Positions 1-7,423 of a stretch of 60,740 nt of DNA are shown here, piece by piece. The translations under genes and the position numbers were made by a program. The notes under the pieces were generated by a model, which was not told where the DNA came from, searched no databases, and saw nothing but the letters and a program-made list of their open reading frames with translations. Every line of letters starts with the position of its first letter. Position 1 is the stretch's first letter. The stretch spans positions 1 to 60,740 of the forward strand of contig JAFSQF010000111.1 in assembly GCA_017446745.1 (NCBI GenBank). The letters run 5' to 3'. This DNA is from Bacteroidales bacterium (GTDB taxonomy: Bacteria; Bacteroidota; Bacteroidia; Bacteroidales; P3).

Positions 1-285
1 ATCCCAATAGTCGGTATAATTCGATTGCCGTTTATAGATGAGATCAAAAAGTAATTGGTAATTCCGCCAAGTGTAGTTCTCTGGTTTTATTTTTCTCGGC
101 TTATCTCGCAAGTCTTTGTCGCGACATAAATTGATGAATTCACGAATATGGTTGTTGGATACAGCCGTCGACTCTTTCCCTATTATTAGGATGTCTTTGT
201 TTGGATTTCCGAGACCAGGAAATTGAATTGGATTGTTTTTTTCGCAATCGTTGAGGTATGCCTCAAAAAGTTCTTCTCTATCCAT
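1..285 (-). CDS. Hypothetical protein, C-terminus beyond window
   Basis: Reading the minus strand from an ATG at 285 gives 95 open codons that run off the left edge with no stop. The protein starts MDREELFEAYLNDCEKNN and contains PGLGNPNKDILIIGKEST, a pattern that faintly recalls the first strand of uracil-DNA-glycosylase-like folds; this is not enough to assign a function. The composition is hydrophilic with no signal peptide. It lies just downstream, on the same strand, of a run of Rhs toxin and immunity genes, so it could be an orphan immunity or cargo gene of that island. The start is the only ATG in the frame near the spacer. Confidence 0.6.
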   Translation of the reverse strand, partial: MDREELFEAYLNDCEKNNPIQFPGLGNPNKDILIIGKESTAVSNNHIREFINLCRDKDLRDKPRKIKPENYTWRNYQLLFDLIYKRQSNYTDYWD

Positions 286-720
286 ATTGCTCTATTTTTG
301 GTGTTAAACTATGTCGAAATGCAAAAGACGGAAAAATTTTTGAAACGACCAAATCTACGAACTACTTTTTTCAAAAAAAACTGCCTTTTTAACAAAACAC
401 TGCGTATTCCGGTGATAGCCGTTCACTAATTCCGATGATATCCGTTCACTCGGTTGGTGATTTACTCTATCGGCGGCAAAGTTAATACTTTTTTCTTAAC
501 CCACATTGCAGCCTGATGGGTGCTAAGTGGCTGTTTTAGAGATGGGGTATTCTGCGGATGGTAATTTCTGGGGCCACACAATGATTATAGCGGTTTAAAT
601 GTACCACCCGTAGCGGAAAGGAATGTACCCTACATCCGTTTCCAAATTGGAATACATCTTACGTGCCTTATTTGGATGGTTCAATATGAATATCTTTTCC
701 TGACTACTACATTTGTTCCA
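286..720. other. Gene-poor spacer with relics of a lost cassette or insertion
   Basis: No convincing gene is seen here. The stretch holds A- and T-runs, the two tandem 22-bp copies listed separately, and, near 600-720, sequence directly after the stop of a truncated Rhs cassette. It may be the decayed remains of the missing toxin tip or of an insertion sequence. Confidence 0.5.
406..450. repeat. Two tandem copies of a 22-bp motif
   Basis: Copies at 406-427 and 429-450 share ATTCCG, TGATA and CCGTTCACT and differ at two bases. Spaced multiple repeats of this kind occur at the ends of IS21-family elements, so this may be an orphan element end; no transposase is visible in the window, so the assignment is inference. 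Confidence 0.6.
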
Positions 721-1008
721 TTAATCTAGAGGAGGCCAACCATCAGAAAGAGACACTTCCCTTCCGTCAGGATCTCCCGGCTTCACAGGGTTCCACGCAC
801 AATAAGCATACGGCGAGATAGATGGGTACTTGTCGGCCAGCGGGTCGACGGAGAGCCACATGGTCATCAGTTCGTGGTCCATGTATCTCGCGCCGAAATA
901 GCCGTAGCCTGTTTCAGTGTCTCTCTCTTTGCCGGTGGAAACAAAGGGGTAAAACCGTATGGTTTGCATGCGGCTTACCCCCTTCTTTTTGATTGTTGGA
1001 CAGTTCAT
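721..1008 (-). pseudogene. Rhs core fragment with lost toxin tip
   Basis: This 95-codon frame encodes an Rhs-associated core end: GKERDTETGYGYFGARYMD, then the WLSVDPLADKYPSISPYAY block and NPVKPGDPDG. Only about a dozen residues follow the DPDG boundary before the stop, where sister cassettes carry 100-200-residue variable tips. It therefore cannot encode a complete toxin. The core matches those at 1441-2307 and 2669-3517, and the fragment is the last cassette of the array in its direction of reading. It may serve as recombination substrate for tip exchange or be a dead relic. Confidence 0.75.
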
Positions 1009-1067
1009 TTAGTTACTGTTTTCTCTTGGGATTTCTGTATTGTGACAAGTACAAATCTCTCGTCCAT

Positions 1068-1472
1068 TCACAGATGAGTAACGCAATATATCACATTACT
1101 GTTTACGGTATCAATATATAGTCTTTTTACATCTTCGTCCGAAAATAGTGTTCGGTAATAACCACTAGTATTGTTCAAATAAAGATAAATTATATCATTC
1201 GTATCAGAGTTGGTGAATATATATGGTTGAAACAATTCTTTGGCACGGATAATAATGTTGCTATCTTTTATTGAATAAACATAAACGCATGTGAAATCCG
1301 AATTTAATCCGCACGATTCTTCTCGTTTCATTGTTTCCATACGCATACTTCCTTTTATATTCGTCTCTAAGATATCGGAAATATCATCGATAGGATTGTA
1401 GCATGCACAAAAAAACAGAAAACAAGGAATAAAAAATAAATTACGGATAACTAACTTTAAATTTTTTCCCAT
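1068..1472 (-). CDS. Small lipoprotein, likely immunity protein
   Basis: The 134-residue product begins with a basic N-terminus and hydrophobic stretch ending in FFCAC, a plausible lipoprotein signal with Cys at about 24. The rest is polar, with no family recognised. Its start lies 32 bases inside the 3' end of the Rhs toxin cassette at 1441-2307, the coupled arrangement typical of toxin-immunity pairs. That position is the main reason to call it an immunity protein. A lipid anchor would place it in the periplasmic leaflet, suiting a toxin that acts in the envelope. Function is inferred from context only. Confidence 0.6.
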   Translation of the reverse strand: MGKNLKLVIRNLFFIPCFLFFCACYNPIDDISDILETNIKGSMRMETMKREESCGLNSDFTCVYVYSIKDSNIIIRAKELFQPYIFTNSDTNDIIYLYLNNTSGYYRTLFSDEDVKRLYIDTVNSNVIYCVTHL

Positions 1473-2307
1473 TCCCTATAATATTAGATGCCGCTGCAAC
1501 GGCACGAGTTTGTATTTCATTTTTCAACGCTCTCTGACCAAGTTTCTTTGGATCGAAATCATAAGTGTCTTTGAAACCTGTTATTCTTTGCTTTCCATCT
1601 AGAGTAACAGTTGCACTTCCAAAAGCGAGAGAGTACTCCTGACTATCATAGAAATTAATTAATTTGCTTTTGCTATCAGATTCTGTCGGAGACTGGTTGC
1701 TTTCTTTTATATACATTAGAATCCCTGCAAATTGGCTTCCTGTCAGTGTTATGTCACCTTCTCCATTCCAGAAGTTTGTAAACAAATCTTTTGCTATTCC
1801 GGAACCCGCTTTTTGCCGAATAAAATTTCCTGTTTTCCCCAAGTCAATATCTGAATGTGCTTCCATTGTCCCATGATCAATCTCAAAAACATCACCTTCT
1901 CTTAAATTTAGCACCCCTTTCGAGTTGACAGAGTAACCTTGTTCTTCAAGCATATTGGTGGCAATTTCAGGTGTTGTATTTAAGTATGTAGCCAAAGTCC
2001 AAGCGTTGTCTCCCTTTTCTGCTACAAGGTTTCTATTTTCATCAGGTTTCCATGCTTCATTCCCATCAGGGTCAACCAATTTAATTGGATTCCACACACA
2101 ATAGTTGTAGGGACTTATGCCGGGATACTTATCAGCCATCGGGTCAACGCTGAGCCACATGGTCATCAGCTCGTGATCCATATAGCGGGCACCGAAGTAC
2201 CCGTAGCCGGTCTCCTCGTCGCGTTCTTTGCCGGTGAAAACAAAGGGGCAATACCGCATGGTTCTTGTGCGGTTTACCCCTTTGGTTTTATGTACTGATG
2301 TCGTCAA
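1441..2307 (-). CDS. Rhs cassette with variable C-terminal toxin domain
   Basis: The 288-residue protein has the Rhs core end at about residues 25-80 (GKERDEETGYGYFGARYMD, WLSVDPMADKYPGISPYNY, DPDGNE). It continues into a LysM-like stretch (about 90-140) and a unique tip with the pattern DTYDFDP...KNEIQTRAVA near the C-terminus, resembling uncharacterised polymorphic toxin tips. It lacks the thousand-plus residues of YD repeats, signal peptide and shell of a full Rhs protein. It is therefore an orphan cassette rather than an independently secreted toxin. The stop overlaps the following lipoprotein gene by 32 bases. The true start is uncertain, since orphan cassettes may be expressed only after recombination into a full-length gene. 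Confidence 0.7.
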   Translation of the reverse strand: MTTSVHKTKGVNRTRTMRYCPFVFTGKERDEETGYGYFGARYMDHELMTMWLSVDPMADKYPGISPYNYCVWNPIKLVDPDGNEAWKPDENRNLVAEKGDNAWTLATYLNTTPEIATNMLEEQGYSVNSKGVLNLREGDVFEIDHGTMEAHSDIDLGKTGNFIRQKAGSGIAKDLFTNFWNGEGDITLTGSQFAGILMYIKESNQSPTESDSKSKLINFYDSQEYSLAFGSATVTLDGKQRITGFKDTYDFDPKKLGQRALKNEIQTRAVAAASNIIGNGKKFKVSYP

Positions 2308-2336
2308 TTATTTGTCGTTATCATTTGTTCCTTCTA

Positions 2337-2660
2337 TCAATAAGTATGAAATGTTCCAAATCTTACATGCCCATACTCTTCAAGAGAAATGGCTGTTTTA
2401 AGTAGGTTGTCGGCGATGTTTCTCCCGCAAATCAGCCGGTCTTGCAAAGTTGAAACCTCTGATAGTTCTACGAAATCAAACTCAAGATCACGCGCGTAAT
2501 CCTTTATCAACGCGACAAACTCCTTCTGGCTATGTGCTTTTGCAATTAAGTTAACATATGCTCCAGCAACATCACCAAGCATCTCATCGTTTTTTTTCGT
2601 GGTCTTAATATGGAGAATTCCATACCAAATATCTGGATAATTAGTTTTATTAGAATCCAT
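2337..2660 (-). CDS. Putative cytosolic immunity protein
   Basis: This 107-residue soluble protein (MDSNKTNYPDIWYGILHIK at the start, VRFGTFHTY at the end) has no signal sequence. It resembles small immunity-type proteins found beside Rhs tips, but no named family is claimed. It follows the cassette at 2669-3517. If the frameshift in that cassette is corrected, the toxin stop (2650-2652) falls inside the first codons of this gene, an 11-base overlap that implies translational coupling. A cytosolic immunity protein fits a tip that looks like a nuclease rather than an envelope-acting toxin. Confidence 0.65.
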   Translation of the reverse strand: MDSNKTNYPDIWYGILHIKTTKKNDEMLGDVAGAYVNLIAKAHSQKEFVALIKDYARDLEFDFVELSEVSTLQDRLICGRNIADNLLKTAISLEEYGHVRFGTFHTY

Positions 2661-2668
2661 GATGAGGG

Positions 2669-3517
2669 CTATTGGGTTTCTTTAATCCGTTTCTGTCTGT
2701 TGGATGATAGTGTGGTTCCCCCACTTTGGGAGATGGGTGTTTTACTGGTCGACCTTTTCCTTGATTTCTTGCCGCATCTTTGGCTTTTTTTTTGTGTGGG
2801 GTGATGGACTGTATTTACCCTAGGCTTACCACTTCCCCCTAAAACATTTCCATAGCGATCTGTTTTCTGTCCAGCGGAGGTTTGAACATCATCATTGCCA
2901 TTATCTGTAGCGCATTGACGGGTATCACCAGAGAATAATAAGCTGGCTGGTATTATCCATGCAATTGTAGCAACTGCTTCAATGGCTACTCCAGCAGCAG
3001 TGGAAAGTCGTTCTAGTAATAAGGCACCGATTGGAACTGCAATAGGAGCAGCAATGTTTGCGTCCATTTCTGTTGTGGATGCATCAGCGGTTATGTTTAC
3101 TTCTGCTAAATGTACAGAGGTATGCAACCTCCCTTGCTCATCCCCATAAACAGTTTGTCCTTCACTGTTGGTCAATAATACGGTTTTACCCAAGTATTCC
3201 TCACCATCTTTCAATGTTGTCTCTTTTGTAACAGAAGGATTCCACTTAAGCCGACCTTTTTCATCTTTATACCAATCATCATTGTCTATCGCTTCATTTC
3301 CATCCGGGTCAACCAACCTCACCGGATTCCAGGCACAATAGGCATATGGAGAAATACTCGGGTACTTGTCCGCCAGCGGGTCGACGGAGAGCCACATGGC
3401 CATCAGCTCGTGGTCCATATAGCGGGCACCGAAATAGCCGTAGCCGGTTTCCTCGTCGCGCTCTTTGCCGGTGAAAACAAAGGGGTAATACTGCGTGTTT
3501 TGAGTGCGCTTTGTCAT
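2669..3517 (-). CDS. Rhs cassette with frameshifted toxin tip
   Basis: As it stands the frame encodes 282 residues: the Rhs core end (GKERDEETGYGYFGARYMD, DPDGNE), a spacer, a hydrophobic stretch at about 150-195 (AAPIAVPIGALLLE... WIIPASLLFSG) and a tip beginning GKPRVNTVHHPTQKK. After a run of nine A (plus-strand T-run 2785-2793) the frame becomes arginine/serine-rich and meaningless. Removing one A restores a coherent tip with KDAARNQGKG, PVKHPSPK and HYHPTDRNG, a His-rich pattern found at the ends of other Rhs toxins. That frame ends at 2650-2652, overlapping the immunity gene. The gene is thus either inactivated, slippage-switched, or misread in the homopolymer. The tip is plausibly a nuclease, which is inference. 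Confidence 0.7.
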   Translation of the reverse strand: MTKRTQNTQYYPFVFTGKERDEETGYGYFGARYMDHELMAMWLSVDPLADKYPSISPYAYCAWNPVRLVDPDGNEAIDNDDWYKDEKGRLKWNPSVTKETTLKDGEEYLGKTVLLTNSEGQTVYGDEQGRLHTSVHLAEVNITADASTTEMDANIAAPIAVPIGALLLERLSTAAGVAIEAVATIAWIIPASLLFSGDTRQCATDNGNDDVQTSAGQKTDRYGNVLGGSGKPRVNTVHHPTQKKSQRCGKKSRKRSTSKTPISQSGGTTLSSNRQKRIKETQ

Positions 3518-3643
3518 GTTATTTCAATAACCTTGTTGTTCCTTCAATCCGTTGTTTTCACTTTGTAGCAAGCATCCGTTCCTTGTCCTGTATGGTTTTA
3601 GTTCGGCATATGTTGTTGTAAAAAGTTCATGATGCAGAAACGA

Positions 3644-4045
3644 CTATGGAGCATTAATCTTTTCATCATTATTAACCGTGGTTCTAGGGAAAACAAAGTA
3701 ACCCTGCGTACAATCTAGTCGACCGTCAGAAAAACAGTATATGCCAGGGCCAAATATAACAGACAAATTTTGTTCATGAGGTCCAATTATGGGCAACTCT
3801 CCAATGACAACGTCATTTTCATTGCACAAGAAAACACGTCCAAACTCCAATCCTGTCATGTTTTCGATAATTTCTTTATACTTATTGTCAATAAAGAAAA
3901 CCGTATCATTGCACAGTATTCCACTGACATACAACATTACAATACCCTCGCCATCCTCTATCTTTATATAACATCCGTCTCTGTTGCTTTGACAGGATAC
4001 AATTCCAGGAATAAAGAGCATGGCCATAAAAAATAGTCTTTTCAT
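3644..4045 (-). CDS. Lipoprotein, likely immunity protein
   Basis: The 133-residue product has a clear lipoprotein signal: MKRLFFMAMLFIPGIVSC with Cys at 18. The mature part is a small beta-rich polar domain of no recognised family. It begins 4 bases after the stop of the NlpC/P60-like toxin-tip remnant at 4050-4602, so it was probably the cognate immunity lipoprotein for a cell-wall-acting toxin. It appears intact although its toxin partner is broken. Orphan immunity genes of this kind can still protect against kin. Confidence 0.6.
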   Translation of the reverse strand: MKRLFFMAMLFIPGIVSCQSNRDGCYIKIEDGEGIVMLYVSGILCNDTVFFIDNKYKEIIENMTGLEFGRVFLCNENDVVIGELPIIGPHEQNLSVIFGPGIYCFSDGRLDCTQGYFVFPRTTVNNDEKINAP

Positions 4046-4049
4046 AAAA

Positions 4050-4602
4050 CTATTGATTTGGATTATGATATCCTGACACTCTACTTTTATATTCAGATTT
4101 CACAGCGGACAATGGAGAAACTTTTGGGGGAGCGAACCACCCATTCTTTGTATACACATAAACAACTCCGTTATTGTCTGTTCCATAATATACTGCGCCA
4201 TGTTTTATTTCTCTTCCACGTGAAAAACTGATAACTGTTTTGCCAAAAACGGCATCATCAGGTTTAATAGGAGAAAAGCCATCACTTAATCTTTGGCTAT
4301 ATTCTTCCGGTGTATCAATTCCACAACCACCAACAATCTCGTTTGGTGCCGTAGGTGTATGTCACGTCGTTGCCAGTCATATCGCTATAACGTTTCTGAA
4401 GCACTCTGTAGTATGTGTAGTCGTAATTTATTTGACCCAGAGGGTTGACCTCCGTCAACAGATTACCGGCGTTGTCGTAGGTGTATCGGGTTTCTCCCGC
4501 ATCGGGATGGGTGCGTTTTGTTGGTGTTATGTAAAGCTTCTCATAAGTGTTTCCGTGACGGGAAACAGTATTCAGGGTTCTGCGACTGCCAGGCTCGCAA
4601 TT
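4050..4602 (-). pseudogene. Chimeric Rhs remnant joined to NlpC/P60-like toxin tip
   Basis: Minus-strand frame 4602 to 4315 encodes YD-repeat sequence (ETRYTYDNAGNLLTEVNPLG, DYTYYRVLQKRYSDM, VTYTYGT) and then stops. In another frame, 4349 to 4050 encodes 99 residues of toxin tip, with GKTVISFSRGREIKHGAVYYG and VYVYTKNGWF, like the His-containing half of NlpC/P60-type domains. The core segment normally linking repeat to tip is missing, and no catalytic-Cys half is seen. This looks like a recombination scar that fused a repeat end to the distal part of a tip in the wrong frame. Both pieces lack starts. Confidence 0.6.
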
Positions 4603-4691
4603 TTAACAAATTGGATTTCGCTTTCAACGCCTCCCTAACCGCTTTAAGCAACGGTAAAAAAATAAGGTAATATGATGGATAAAATGAGAGC

Positions 4692-4775
4692 GCGTTTCTA
4701 CGAAACGCATAGAATATTGGTTGTCAACAGCCCCACACTATGTGCGGGGTTATTGAGAGTAAGCCCCTCCGGGGC
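4692..4775. repeat. Cluster of three short hairpins (REP-like)
   Basis: Three inverted repeats lie in a row: GCGTTTC-TAC-GAAACGC (4692-4708), CCCCACA...TGTGCGGGG (4731-4749) and GCCCCTCCGGGGC (4763-4775). The last resembles the GCCCCTACGGGGC motif seen at 7202 and 59630-59690. The spacer from about 4650 to 5111 holds only these and the terminator downstream; no gene is seen. Confidence 0.65.
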
Positions 4776-5035
4776 TATATTGTATCAACTTATTTTTTGA
4801 TGATTGCTAAATGTTGCTAAAGTCGTCAATAAAGAGGAACATCCAACCTTGTTAATAGCAAATCTTAAATCATTGTTATACAATTGCTACATACTAAAAA
4901 GATTTTTCCTTAAGTCGCGTTTTAAACCAGACAAGAAATAAAATGCCGAAATTTTCAAAGAACTCTGTGATATAGCGGTTAATGCCGCTTGAAATGTTAA
5001 ATAAAAGTTTCCGAACTATTGTCTTGTAGCACGCG

Positions 5036-5074
5036 AAAAAAAAGATGCCCCACAATAGGGACATCTTTTTTTTT
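5036..5074. terminator. Bidirectional rho-independent terminator
   Basis: AAAGATG and CATCTTT arms around a C-rich/G-rich inner stem are flanked by an A-run on the left and a T-run on the right. It lies 38 bases past the gapA stop and would end gapA transcription on the minus strand. Confidence 0.85.
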
Positions 5075-5111
5075 AATGTGTTGGCGGGCTGTCTGCAGCC
5101 GTGCTAAGCTA

Positions 5112-6119
5112 TTAGAGGAGCTTGGCGAGTTTGGCGGCCAGGTCGCCGACGCGGGTGCTGTAGCCCTTCTCGTTGTCGTACCAGCTGACGATCTTGACGA
5201 AGTTGCCGTCCATGACCTGGGTCAGCAGGCTGTCGAAGATGGAGCTGTGGGTGTTGTCGATGATGTCGATGCTGACGATGGGTTCTTCGCAATACTGCAG
5301 GACGCCTTTCATGGCGCCTTCAGCGGCTTCCTTGACGGCGGCATTAATCTGCTCCTTGGTGACGGTGCAGTTCAGCTCGGCAGTGAGGTCGACAACAGAA
5401 CCGTCGGGAGTGGGGACGCGCATGGCGAAGCCGTCAAGCTTGCCCTTGAGCTCGGGGATTACCAGACCCACGGCCTTGGCGGCACCGCTGCTGGTGGGGA
5501 TGATGCTGACGGCGGCGGCACGGGCACGACGCAGGTCGCTGTGCGGCTGGTCAAGAATCTTCTGGTCGTTGGTATAGCTGTGGACGGTGTTCATCAAACC
5601 GCGTTTGATGCCGAATTTGTCGTTCAGAACCTTGGCGACAGGGGCCAGGCAGTTGGTGGTGCAGCTGGCATTGCTCACAAGCTGCATCTCTTTGGTGAGT
5701 ACATTGTCGTTGACGCCCATAACCACGGTGGCGTCGACATCTTCGGCCTTGCTGGCGGGGACGGTGAGGATGACTTTCTTGGCGCCGGCGTTGATGTGCT
5801 TCATCATCTGCTCGCGTTTCTTGAAGAGACCTGTGCTCTCCACAACGATATCAACACCAAGCTCTTTCCATGGCAGGTTCTGGGGGTCGCGCTCGGCATA
5901 GATGCGCACCTTCTTGCCATTGACCACGAGGTACTCTCCTTCGGCGTGGACTTCACCGTCGAAGTTGTCGTGCACCGAGTCGTATTTGAACAGATATGCC
6001 AGCGTGTCGGCACTGGTGAGGTCGTTGATGGCCACGATGTCGAGCTCGGGGTGAGCCAACATGGCGCGGAAAGACATTCTACCAATTCGGCCAAAGCCGT
6101 TTATTGCTACTTTTGCCAT
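5112..6119 (-). CDS. gapA: Glyceraldehyde-3-phosphate dehydrogenase, type I
   Basis: This 335-residue enzyme oxidises glyceraldehyde 3-phosphate to 1,3-bisphosphoglycerate with NAD and phosphate in glycolysis, acting in the cytosol. It opens with the Rossmann motif INGFGRIGR, carries the catalytic Cys153 in SNASCTTNC with His180 in NTVHSYT, and ends with SWYDNEKGYS; length is standard. The start at 6119 puts the Rossmann motif directly at the N-terminus. A well-formed Bacteroidota promoter lies 54 bases upstream and a terminator follows the stop, so it is probably monocistronic. The xerD-like gene is transcribed divergently. Confidence 0.97.
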   Translation of the reverse strand: MAKVAINGFGRIGRMSFRAMLAHPELDIVAINDLTSADTLAYLFKYDSVHDNFDGEVHAEGEYLVVNGKKVRIYAERDPQNLPWKELGVDIVVESTGLFKKREQMMKHINAGAKKVILTVPASKAEDVDATVVMGVNDNVLTKEMQLVSNASCTTNCLAPVAKVLNDKFGIKRGLMNTVHSYTNDQKILDQPHSDLRRARAAAVSIIPTSSGAAKAVGLVIPELKGKLDGFAMRVPTPDGSVVDLTAELNCTVTKEQINAAVKEAAEGAMKGVLQYCEEPIVSIDIIDNTHSSIFDSLLTQVMDGNFVKIVSWYDNEKGYSTRVGDLAAKLAKLL

Positions 6120-6172
6120 AAAGTATTGTTGTTTAATGGTTAATGAATTAATTGTGTCTTGATTTAATTTTA

Positions 6173-6203
6173 CAAATATACAACTATTTTATTTCTTGGC
6201 AAA
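6173..6203 (-). promoter_or_regulatory. Promoter of gapA
   Basis: On the minus strand TTTG at 6203-6200 and TATATTTG at 6180-6173 are separated by 19 bases, matching the Bacteroidota -33/-7 consensus almost exactly. Confidence 0.75.
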
Positions 6204-6253
6204 AAAATCTTAATTTTTCAAAATAATTCGTCACTCCTTTCGTTTTCTTCAAC

Positions 6254-7210
6254 GTGACAAGAACTGATACAATCCTCTCTACCGTCGACAGTCCTTCGTG
6301 GAAACGTTCCCTGCGTTCGTTTAATAGCTGGATGAAACTGGAACGGCAGCTTTCGGTCAACTCCATCGAGGCCTATCTGCGCGATGTGGCGCAACTGGCG
6401 CGCTTCGCCACGGAGCATGGCGTCGAGCCCGGAGCTGTCGACCTCGACCTTTTGCGACATTTCGTGGCCATGCTCCACGACATGGGCGTGGCTTTGGCCA
6501 CGCAATGCCGCATCGTCAGTGGACTGCGCACCTTCTACCGCATGATGGTTATAGAGGATGCCGTGAACGACAACCCCGCCGAGCTCCTCGAGATGCCTCG
6601 CAGCTCGCGACACTTGCCCGACGTGCTGACCAACGACGACATCGATGCCATTTGCAACACCTTCGACCTCAGCATGCCAGACCAGGCACGCAACCGCGTC
6701 ATTGTCGAGGTGCTTTATGGCTGCGGCCTCCGCGTGTCGGAGCTCGTCAACCTGCACCTTTCCAATATCTACGCCGACGACGAGTTCCTCCTCGTTACCG
6801 GCAAGGGCGACAAGCAGCGTTGGGTTCCGATCAACCATACCGCACTGCACCTCCTCCTGCAGTATATCCACACCATACGTTCGCAACAACGTATACGCCA
6901 TGGCGAGGAAAACTATGTGTTCATCAACCGTTTGGGTACGCACCTGTCGCGGAACTACATCTTCATGTTCCTCAAGGAGGCTGTGCAAAAGGCTGGTATC
7001 GACAAGAATATCTCGCCCCACAGCCTGCGCCATAGTTTCGCCACCGAATTGGTGACCAACGGCGCCGACCTTCGTGCCGTGCAGGAAATGCTGGGCCACG
7101 AAAAAATAAGCACCACGGAAATCTACACGCACCTCTCGCACCAATACCTCCGCGATACTATCTCAACCTACCACCCGCACTATAGGGAATCTATAAAAAT
7201 AGCCCCGTAG
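6254..7210 (+). CDS. xerD: Tyrosine recombinase, XerD-like
   Basis: This 318-residue site-specific recombinase probably resolves chromosome dimers at dif with a XerC partner. It has an N-terminal SAM-like core-binding domain (about 15-105) and a catalytic domain holding Arg160 (CGLRVSEL), Lys184 (GKGDKQRW), His256-x-x-Arg259 (HSLRH), His282 (GHEKIS) and nucleophile Tyr291 (IYTHL). The start is GTG; the first ATG would remove part of the core-binding domain. It sits alone and divergent from gapA, with no phage or transposon genes nearby, which favours a housekeeping Xer over an integrase. Choosing XerD over XerC rests on overall pattern only. Confidence 0.9.
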   Translation: MTRTDTILSTVDSPSWKRSLRSFNSWMKLERQLSVNSIEAYLRDVAQLARFATEHGVEPGAVDLDLLRHFVAMLHDMGVALATQCRIVSGLRTFYRMMVIEDAVNDNPAELLEMPRSSRHLPDVLTNDDIDAICNTFDLSMPDQARNRVIVEVLYGCGLRVSELVNLHLSNIYADDEFLLVTGKGDKQRWVPINHTALHLLLQYIHTIRSQQRIRHGEENYVFINRLGTHLSRNYIFMFLKEAVQKAGIDKNISPHSLRHSFATELVTNGADLRAVQEMLGHEKISTTEIYTHLSHQYLRDTISTYHPHYRESIKIAP

Positions 7211-7376
7211 GGGCGACATTTTATATAATTGAATTTACAGAACCCACATAAAAACGATAACTAAATCATCGCAGGCGGGGACGCCCGCGTACCAAGTTAA
7301 ATCATCGCAGGCGGGGACGCCCGCGTACCAAGTTTCGCTATCAAAACCTAATTGCATTGGCGAAGCTGGGAAGCTT
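7202..7376. repeat. Perfect 36-bp tandem duplication with flanking REP hairpins
   Basis: GCCCC-GTA-GGGGC lies at 7202-7214, overlapping the xerD stop. Two identical 36-bp copies follow at 7263-7298 and 7299-7334, each containing the palindromic GCAGGCGGGGACGCCCGC and then GTACCA. A GCGAAGCTGGGAAGCTTCGC hairpin closes the group at about 7357-7376. Relatives of the 36-bp unit occur at 19213, 21301, 40232 and 54681. Confidence 0.85.
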
Positions 7377-7423
7377 CGCCTCCTACCAGGTTAATTAACA
7401 TTATCAAAAACAATACCCATCTG

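Noticed and set aside
4240-4638. A 132-codon plus-strand frame
   Set aside because: The minus strand here encodes YD-repeat and toxin-tip sequence; the plus frame is its shadow.
5019-6143. A 374-codon plus-strand frame across gapA
   Set aside because: It is antisense to a complete, motif-rich GAPDH; its composition is the mirror of GC-rich codons and it has no domain.
6254-7210. Integrase of a mobile element
   Set aside because: No attachment-site repeats, phage or conjugation genes lie nearby; its size and motifs fit housekeeping XerD.
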